A stretch of DNA of 10,504 nucleotides from positions 1 through 10,504 of the forward strand of contig CAJMOP010000069.1 of NCBI GenBank assembly GCA_905215115.1, in the 5' to 3' direction. Source of the stretch: an uncultured bacterium. Its GTDB lineage: Bacteria; Actinomycetota; Coriobacteriia; Coriobacteriales; Coriobacteriaceae. This document shows, piece by piece, positions 7,003 through 10,504 of the stretch (the stretch's first letter is position 1; each line of letters begins with the position of its first letter). The notes beneath the pieces are model-generated. The model saw only the letters and a list, made by a program, of their open reading frames with translations, was not told the DNA's origin and did no database searches. Made by a program: the position numbers and the translations under genes.

Positions 7003-7416
7003 CTATGATACCAGCGGCGATGGGACGGGTTCTATACCCGGCTTTTCCCTTCCGAGAAGGAAAGCGTTTGCCGAAAACGAGCGCGCGGCGTGCGTGTGGC
7101 GCTCGCCGCGCTCTTTGAGACCCGCCAAGACCTCGTGCACGCCGGGATTCATCAGTGCGGCGTAATCGACCTCGCGCCCGTTCTTCCAATCCCGATAGAT
7201 GCGCAGGGCCTCGTCCGGCGTCACCACGCGCCCGATGCGGCCCAACCAGTCGACGAGGGAGCGCTGGAACGACTGGAACGAGGCGTCCACGGTCGCCAAC
7301 AGCTCCTCGTCGCTCACCTCGATGCCGAATTCCTCGAAGAACTCGCGCTGCTCGATCTGGTAATACGCCTCGGTATCGACGATGACGCCGTCCATATCGA
7401 AGATGGCGGCTTTGAA
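7003..7416 (-). pseudogene. HAD hydrolase / beta-phosphoglucomutase-like gene, start lost and 3' half missing
   Basis: The frame reads FKAAIFDMDGVIVDTEAYYQ..., the N-terminus of a HAD-family, beta-phosphoglucomutase-like enzyme with its nucleophile DxD motif. It continues through the helical cap to 'NPGVHEVLAGLKERG' (near 7105) and then turns into unrelated sequence up to a stop at 7003. The second half, which should carry the Ser/Thr, Lys and acidic motifs II to IV, is absent. No usable start exists. AAGGAG (7424-7429) lies 7 bases before a TTC codon (7414-7416) where ATG or TTG would be expected. The first in-frame ATG (7395) comes after the catalytic Asp. An ATG at 7438 with a good upstream AGGAG is in another frame. 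This is most likely a decayed gene truncated by a deletion that brought the regulator promoter close. Confidence 0.8.
7026..7065. promoter_or_regulatory. Two adjacent dyads upstream of the regulator gene, candidate operator/promoter
   Basis: Two inverted repeats touch each other. At 7026-7040 CGGGT and ACCCG flank TCTAT. At 7041-7065 GCTTT/AAAGC encloses CCTTC/GAAGG around a CGA loop, with a 2-base bulge on one side. On the minus strand the first dyad contains TATAGA (7031-7036), a possible -10, but no convincing -35 lies at the right distance. The pair starts 48 bases before the regulator ATG. It is a reasonable site for autoregulation or for a terminator of the older upstream genes; which of the two is not decided. 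Confidence 0.4.
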
Positions 7417-7474
7417 GGGAAGGCTCCTTGGACCATGATGATGGTTCTCCTGAATCCACTCGTGCGCCGCAACG

Positions 7475-7492
7475 GCGAAGGGCGCCCTTCGC
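7475..7492. repeat. 18-base perfect palindrome between the GntR and HAD remnants
   Basis: GCGAAGGGCGCCCTTCGC equals its own reverse complement. It begins 5 bases after the stop codon of the UTRA remnant on the minus strand. As RNA it could fold as a 7-bp stem with a GCGC loop, but no T run follows, so a terminator is doubtful. As DNA it is a good dimeric operator candidate. Confidence 0.5.
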
Positions 7493-7496
7493 GACG

Positions 7497-7715
7497 CTAC
7501 ATCGAAAAGGTGTATCGCGACCCGATGATATATTGCTGCCCCACGTACAGCGGCTTGTTGAATTGATCGCGATACCTGCCCCTCAGATTGAAGAGGGGCT
7601 CGGCGAGAGGGACCTCGAGCAGTTTCGCGAGCTCGTCATTTGCCAGTTGGATACCAAGCGACTGCTCGCTGCCGCGAAACGCGCGACGATCCGTCCGCTC
7701 GCGAATCGCCGCCGT
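7497..7715 (-). pseudogene. GntR-family regulator remnant: C-terminal UTRA domain only
   Basis: Between an in-frame TAA (7716-7718) and TAG (7497-7499) the minus strand encodes 72 residues with no ATG, GTG or TTG start ahead of the conserved part. From about 'EQSLGIQLANDELAKLLEV' through 'PLAEPLFNLRGRYRD' to 'KPLYVGQQYIIGSRYTFSM' it reads as the last part of a UTRA ligand-binding domain. That includes the characteristic P-L-x-x-L-x-R-x-Y segment and a C-terminal R-Y-T-F ending right at the stop, as intact GntR/HutC-type regulators do. The winged-helix DNA-binding domain and the first half of UTRA are absent: upstream sequence in all three frames shows nothing similar. It is therefore a 5'-truncated pseudogene. 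An intact version may once have controlled the neighbouring HAD gene or the sugar operon. Confidence 0.75.
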
Positions 7716-7717
7716 TT

Positions 7718-7745
7718 ATGTTGCAGCTGGCGCTTCGTGCAACAT
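7718..7745. repeat. Inverted repeat at the edge of the GntR remnant
   Basis: ATGTTGCA and TGCAACAT form a perfect 8-bp inverted repeat with a 12-base spacer. It lies between the stop of the secreted-protein gene (7785) and the start of recognisable UTRA sequence. It could be a weak transcription end for the secreted-protein gene or a scar of rearrangement. No T tract is present. The rest of 7716-7784 holds nothing recognisable. Confidence 0.4.
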
Positions 7746-7784
7746 TGAGGGCATATTGCTACCCTGTTTGATGTTGAACAGCCA

Positions 7785-8132
7785 TCAAGTTTGCTCAACC
7801 CGCCAGTTAATCTTATCGTTCACGTAGACCGTGCCATCGATGTAGATCCTCACAGGATTAATCCGAGACGCATCCGGCGCGTCGATGGTGCAACCCGAAG
7901 ATGGCGTGACCTTACCCTCAGCCGTCTTAAGTACGTAACTGCCCGGCTCGGAGATTTGGATGGATTCGTTGTTGGCCTGCGTAAGCGGCAGCACCTCCGC
8001 CTTCACCCCGTCTGGCATGATCTGAGTCTCGGCGCTGGCCACCGCCGGCGTCGCCACGAGCGCGCATGCCACGGTTGCGATACCCAGCAGGCGCGTCAGC
8101 ACAGCGCGCATCCCCATCTTCTTCCCCTTCAT
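7785..8132 (-). CDS. Small secreted protein of unknown function
   Basis: I do not recognise a family for this 115-residue protein. The N-terminus is a clear Sec signal peptide: charged MKGKKMGMRAVLTR, a hydrophobic core to about residue 28, then an ASA cleavage site giving a mature chain from Glu35 (81 residues). The mature part has 'ISEPGSYVLKT' and 'VRIYIDGTVYVND', segments that look like beta-strands and resemble the first repeats of surface beta-helix or carbohydrate-binding proteins. It has a single Cys (81) and ends abruptly after RVEQT. It may be a complete small exported protein or the truncated head of a larger surface protein, given the gene remnants downstream. The ATG at 8132 has AGGGAG about 7 bases upstream; Met6 and Met8 are alternative starts. 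It is divergent from the response regulator gene. Confidence 0.7.
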   Translation of the reverse strand: MKGKKMGMRAVLTRLLGIATVACALVATPAVASAETQIMPDGVKAEVLPLTQANNESIQISEPGSYVLKTAEGKVTPSSGCTIDAPDASRINPVRIYIDGTVYVNDKINWRVEQT

Positions 8133-8182
8133 CGTTCAGCTCCCTTACCCCTATGCTTTCGCGATGTCCGATATCGCTTGGC

Positions 8183-8218
8183 GCTGGCGGCCGGCATGGT
8201 CCCTCGCCAGCCGCCAGC
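8183..8218. repeat. Strong inverted repeat in the divergent intergenic region
   Basis: GCTGGCGGC and GCCGCCAGC form a perfect 9-bp inverted repeat with an 18-base spacer. Inside it, CTGGCG (8184-8189) can instead pair with CGCCAG (8205-8210), so two folds compete. It lies in the presumed leader of the secreted-protein gene and just upstream of the likely response-regulator promoter. It could be an mRNA structure or a binding site. Confidence 0.45.
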
Positions 8219-8223
8219 TCAAA

Positions 8224-8250
8224 TTGACATATATATCCATCTGGTATTGT
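8224..8250 (+). promoter_or_regulatory. Candidate promoter for the response regulator-kinase operon
   Basis: TTGACA (8224-8229) is a perfect -35. TATTGT (8245-8250), preceded by TGG, forms an extended -10. The 15-base spacing is shorter than ideal, which an extended -10 can tolerate. The site is the only AT-rich patch in the 243-base divergent gap (8133-8375). Transcription would start near 8257, leaving a leader of about 120 bases. A second TTGACA at 8264-8269 has no fitting -10. Confidence 0.4.
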
Positions 8251-8362
8251 GCAACCGCATGTTTTGACACCCTGTCGCTCGGCGCGAGTTGCGTGCCGTG
8301 GGGCGCAAACGGAACGCACCCCCGCGGGCGGCGCGTGCACGATGTGGCAAAATCGAGGTACT

Positions 8363-8369
8363 AAGGGGG
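8363..8369 (+). promoter_or_regulatory. Ribosome binding site fixing the response regulator start
   Basis: AAGGGGG lies 6 bases before the ATG at 8376. The frame is open 29 codons further upstream, but that extension is Arg/Ala-rich and unlike any receiver domain. Confidence 0.7.
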
Positions 8370-8375
8370 CCCAAT

Positions 8376-9098
8376 ATGCTCAAAATCATCGCCTGCGACG
8401 ACGACGTCGCCTTTCTAGATAACCTGCACCGCATGATCAACCGCTGGTCGGCCGAGACGGGTACGGCGGTCGATGTTGCGCTCGTTACGCGCGGCGAGGA
8501 CCTGCTGGCACGCCATGCCGCATCGCGCGCCGACATTATCATGCTCGACATGATCATGCCGCTCGTCAACGGCATGGACACCGCCCGCGAGCTGCGCCAA
8601 TCCGATACCGCCGTGCGCTTGGTATTTCTGACCTCATCGCCCGAGTTCGCGCTTGAGTCCTACGAGGTCCGCGCCTTCGACTACCTGCTCAAACCCGTGA
8701 CCTACGAGCGCTTGGCGCAACTGCTCGACGAGCTGTCGAGCCTGCGTCCGGCAGCGACCGACGAGCTCGTCATCAAAACGTCCTTTGGCTACCATGCCCT
8801 GCGCCTATCCGATATCGAATATGCCGAGGCTCGCAACAAGCACGTGATCTTCCACCTGCGCGATGGCCGCGATATCGAGGCGCTCGAGCCGTTCCGCAGC
8901 ATCGAGGACCGGCTGGCCCAAAACGCGACCTTCTTTAAGTGCCACCGCAGCTACCAGGTCAATCTGCGCAACATCGACCACTTCAATCGCACGGAAATCG
9001 TCATGCGCTCGGGTGCGTGCATACCGCTCGCGCGCAGCTGCAAGCAGGGATTCCAAGACGCCTACTTTGCGGTGCGGTTCGAGGGCGGGAGACGCTGA
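8376..9098 (+). CDS. LytTR-family response regulator
   Basis: A 240-residue response regulator. The receiver domain (1 to about 120) begins MLKIIACDDD with the acidic pair Asp8-Asp9. The phosphoacceptor is Asp58 in IIMLDMIMP, and the conserved Thr86 (FLTSS) and Lys106 (YLLKPV) are present. A LytTR DNA-binding domain (about 128-232) follows, with CHRSYQVNLRNIDHF (189-203) as its clearest signature. Phosphorylated by the kinase encoded next to it, it would bind direct-repeat sites upstream of target genes, as AgrA, ComE and LytT do. Its gene overlaps the kinase gene by one base (TGATG), so expression is coupled. The divergent secreted-protein gene is an obvious candidate target. The family is certain; the regulon is not known from this window. 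Confidence 0.95.
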   Translation: MLKIIACDDDVAFLDNLHRMINRWSAETGTAVDVALVTRGEDLLARHAASRADIIMLDMIMPLVNGMDTARELRQSDTAVRLVFLTSSPEFALESYEVRAFDYLLKPVTYERLAQLLDELSSLRPAATDELVIKTSFGYHALRLSDIEYAEARNKHVIFHLRDGRDIEALEPFRSIEDRLAQNATFFKCHRSYQVNLRNIDHFNRTEIVMRSGACIPLARSCKQGFQDAYFAVRFEGGRR

Positions 9099-10375
9099 TG
9101 CTTTCCTCGGCAGAACTGGTACTTTGGGCAATCCACCATGCGACAACGTTGCTCTTTGGCGTCTTTGCCTCGGCGGCGCTGTGCGGCGTCGAGATCAACG
9201 GCCGCCATTCGCTCGAACTGGTGGGGGTCGGCGCCGTAACCGGATGCGCATTCGGCCTCGCCAATGCCGTCGGCGGCGAGCTTTTCGCCCGACAGGCCTA
9301 TCCACTCGTCGTGCATCTGCCGCTTGTCGTCTACCTGTGCGTACGCTATCGCCTGAGTCCGCTGCTCGCCATCCTGGGCGTTACCAGTGCCTACCTGAGC
9401 TGCCAGTTTAGCAACTGGATGGGCATCGCCGCATTCGCCGCCACCGATTCGCAGGTCGCGTACTACGTGGCGCGCATCGTCACCACGCTCGGCGTCTTTG
9501 CCGTCTTGTTGCATTGGGCCAGAGACATCGGTCCGCGCCTGGCGATCAAAAGCCCCACCGAGCTGGAGATTCTGCTCATCCTGCCGCTCGTCTACTACAT
9601 CTTCGACTACGCCACCAACGTCTATACCACGCTCTTCCACTCGGGCTCGGTAGTAACCGTTGAGTTTTTGGCGTTCGCCCTCTGCGCGTTCTACCTTATG
9701 TTTCTTGCCGTCTACCTTCGCGAATACGAGGCAAAGGAAATCGCCGAGCGCGAGCGCTGGATGCTCGCGACCCGCGACAGCGCGGCCATCAAAGAGCTCG
9801 AAGCCTGGCGCCAGTCCGGACGCGAGCTCTCGGTTCTCCGTCACGACATGCGCCACTACCTGCGCGGTCTTGCGGCCCTGATCGAAGAGGGTCACACCGA
9901 TGAGGCGCTCGAGCGTATCGACGCGCTCTGCGAGACCAACGACCGCACCGCTGTGCGCCGCTACTGCGCCAACGAAACGGTCAACATTGCGCTCTCGTCG
10001 CTTTCCGCGGACATCAACGCGCACGGCATCACCGCCGACCTGCGAGCCGCCGTGCCCGAAACCGTCCACGTGGGCGATGCCGATCTGTTCAGTGTGGTAT
10101 CGAACGCCCTGGACAATGCCATCGCCGCGGCGAGCGCCGCCCCCGAAGGCAAGCGGTTTGTCGACCTGGACCTTCGCTACGAAGACGGTCAGCTTCTATT
10201 GCTGGTTTCCAACACGTTTGGCCGTGCGCCGCACATGGTCGACGGCATGCCCGTGGCTCAGCACACTGGGCACGGCTTTGGCACCAAGAGCATTAAACTT
10301 GCCGTCGAGCGCATGAACGGCAACTGCCAGTTCCGCATTAACGGCGACCGGTTTGAGCTGCGCGCCGTGATGTAG
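9098..10375 (+). CDS. Membrane sensor histidine kinase, GHKL domain (AgrC/ComD-like)
   Basis: A 425-residue sensor kinase. Residues 1 to about 206 are hydrophobic with roughly six membrane segments and no large extracellular loop, the layout of AgrC/ComD-type peptide or membrane sensors. A charged helix (207-245, probable coiled coil) leads to the phosphoacceptor box VLRHDMRHYL, with His249 as the likely autophosphorylation site. The C-terminal GHKL ATPase has DLFSVVSNALDNAIAAAS (N-box, Asn336 and Asn340) and a glycine box GHGFGTKSI (391-399). The separate D-box of classic kinases is reduced, as usual in this subgroup. The ATG at 9098 overlaps the regulator's stop and has GGGAG about 7 bases upstream; the longer open reading lies over the regulator gene and is rejected. 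The signal is unknown: no AgrB/AgrD-like gene is visible here. Confidence 0.93.
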   Translation: MLSSAELVLWAIHHATTLLFGVFASAALCGVEINGRHSLELVGVGAVTGCAFGLANAVGGELFARQAYPLVVHLPLVVYLCVRYRLSPLLAILGVTSAYLSCQFSNWMGIAAFAATDSQVAYYVARIVTTLGVFAVLLHWARDIGPRLAIKSPTELEILLILPLVYYIFDYATNVYTTLFHSGSVVTVEFLAFALCAFYLMFLAVYLREYEAKEIAERERWMLATRDSAAIKELEAWRQSGRELSVLRHDMRHYLRGLAALIEEGHTDEALERIDALCETNDRTAVRRYCANETVNIALSSLSADINAHGITADLRAAVPETVHVGDADLFSVVSNALDNAIAAASAAPEGKRFVDLDLRYEDGQLLLLVSNTFGRAPHMVDGMPVAQHTGHGFGTKSIKLAVERMNGNCQFRINGDRFELRAVM

Positions 10376-10392
10376 GGGCTGCCGCCAGCCTC
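10376..10392. terminator. Hairpin between convergent kinase and downstream genes
   Basis: Immediately after the kinase stop, GGCTG and CAGCC flank a CCGC loop, with a wobble extension outward. It occupies nearly the whole 18-base gap between two convergent genes. It lacks a T run, so it is at best a weak bidirectional terminator. Confidence 0.35.
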
Positions 10393-10393
10393 G

Positions 10394-10504
10394 CTACAGC
10401 GGTGCAGCCGCCGGGGTCAGCTGCTTGATGTAGGCCCACATGCGCTGCTTGGCGGCCTTGTCGGTGAGCGCCGCCTCAAAACCGTCGAGCGCCAGCACGC
10501 GGCG
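10394..10504 (-). CDS. Unrecognised protein, C-terminal 36 residues
   Basis: The minus strand is open from the window edge to TAG at 10394-10396. It encodes RRVLALDGFEAALTDKAAKQ followed by RMWAYIKQLTPAAAPL. Codon use (mostly G or C in third position) is that of a real gene in this genome, and the convergent spacing with the kinase gene is typical. The visible piece has an amphipathic helix and an Ala/Pro tail but no diagnostic motif, so no function is proposed. Confidence 0.65.
   Translation of the reverse strand, partial: RRVLALDGFEAALTDKAAKQRMWAYIKQLTPAAAPL

Noticed and set aside
7059..7072. cre-like sequence (GGCAAACGCTTTCC on the minus strand) upstream of the regulator
   Set aside because: It matches only 8 of 11 specified bases of the CcpA consensus. 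CcpA control is a Firmicutes trait, and the organism looks actinobacterial.
7420..7490. In-frame fusion of UTRA and HAD remnants
   Set aside because: The two share a reading frame, but a TAG at 7497-7499 closes the UTRA frame exactly where the domain normally ends, so no fusion protein exists.
7574..7595. 7-bp inverted repeat GCCCCTC / GAGGGGC as a terminator
   Set aside because: It lies inside the UTRA coding remnant, where its bases encode conserved residues, and it has no T run.
7428..7748. Plus-strand open frame (106 codons) across the remnants
   Set aside because: Arg-rich with no start context or motif. The opposite strand in the same place gives recognisable UTRA sequence.
8030..8132. 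Lipoprotein signal in the secreted protein (Cys23)
   Set aside because: The residue at -3 is Thr rather than Leu/Val/Ile, and the hydrophobic core continues past the Cys to an ASA cleavage site, so ordinary signal peptidase I processing is more likely.

Overview
The window is high-GC bacterial DNA with tightly packed genes. Gene content and codon use suggest a gut coriobacterium (Collinsella-like actinomycete): a lactose/cellobiose-family PTS operon beside a LytTR response regulator and GHKL kinase pair. This taxonomic call is inferred from style; no marker gene settles it.

Layout. Positions 1-208 (+) hold the 3' end of a TatD-family metal-dependent hydrolase. It converges on a minus-strand sugar operon that spans 6978 down to 273. 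Read in the direction of transcription, the operon is: a PRD-containing, PTS-responsive HTH regulator (5032-6978); PTS IIA (4645-4980); IIB (4277-4573); IIC (2938-4242); a GH1 6-phospho-beta-glycosidase (1372-2832); and a DUF871/MupG-like TIM-barrel protein (273-1379) overlapping the GH1 gene by 8 bases. IIA, IIB and IIC would import and 6-phosphorylate a beta-linked disaccharide. GH1 and probably the MupG-like protein would cleave the phosphorylated product. The regulator would sense PTS phosphorylation state through its PRDs and its IIB- and IIA-like domains.

Positions 7003-7715 are a gene graveyard just upstream of the operon. It holds the C-terminal part of a GntR-family UTRA regulator (7497-7715) with no DNA-binding domain, then the N-terminal half of a HAD phosphatase/beta-phosphoglucomutase-like gene whose start codon position reads TTC and whose 3' half is gone. 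An 18-base perfect palindrome lies between them. Two back-to-back dyads (7026-7065) lie between the HAD remnant and the regulator gene.

Positions 7785-8132 (-) encode a small secreted protein of unknown function. It is divergent from a two-gene signalling operon (+): a LytTR response regulator (8376-9098) and an AgrC/ComD-style GHKL histidine kinase (9098-10375), translationally coupled by a one-base ATGA-type overlap. The 243-base divergent region holds an extended -10-like promoter and a strong inverted repeat. The window ends with the 3' end of an unrecognised minus-strand gene (10394-10504).

No wholly new system is demonstrated. The most interesting points are a MupG-like enzyme in a cellobiose-type PTS operon with no visible MurNAc-specific genes, a PRD2 histidine-to-serine change in the regulator, the GntR/HAD remnants, and the secreted protein facing a peptide-sensor-like two-component system.
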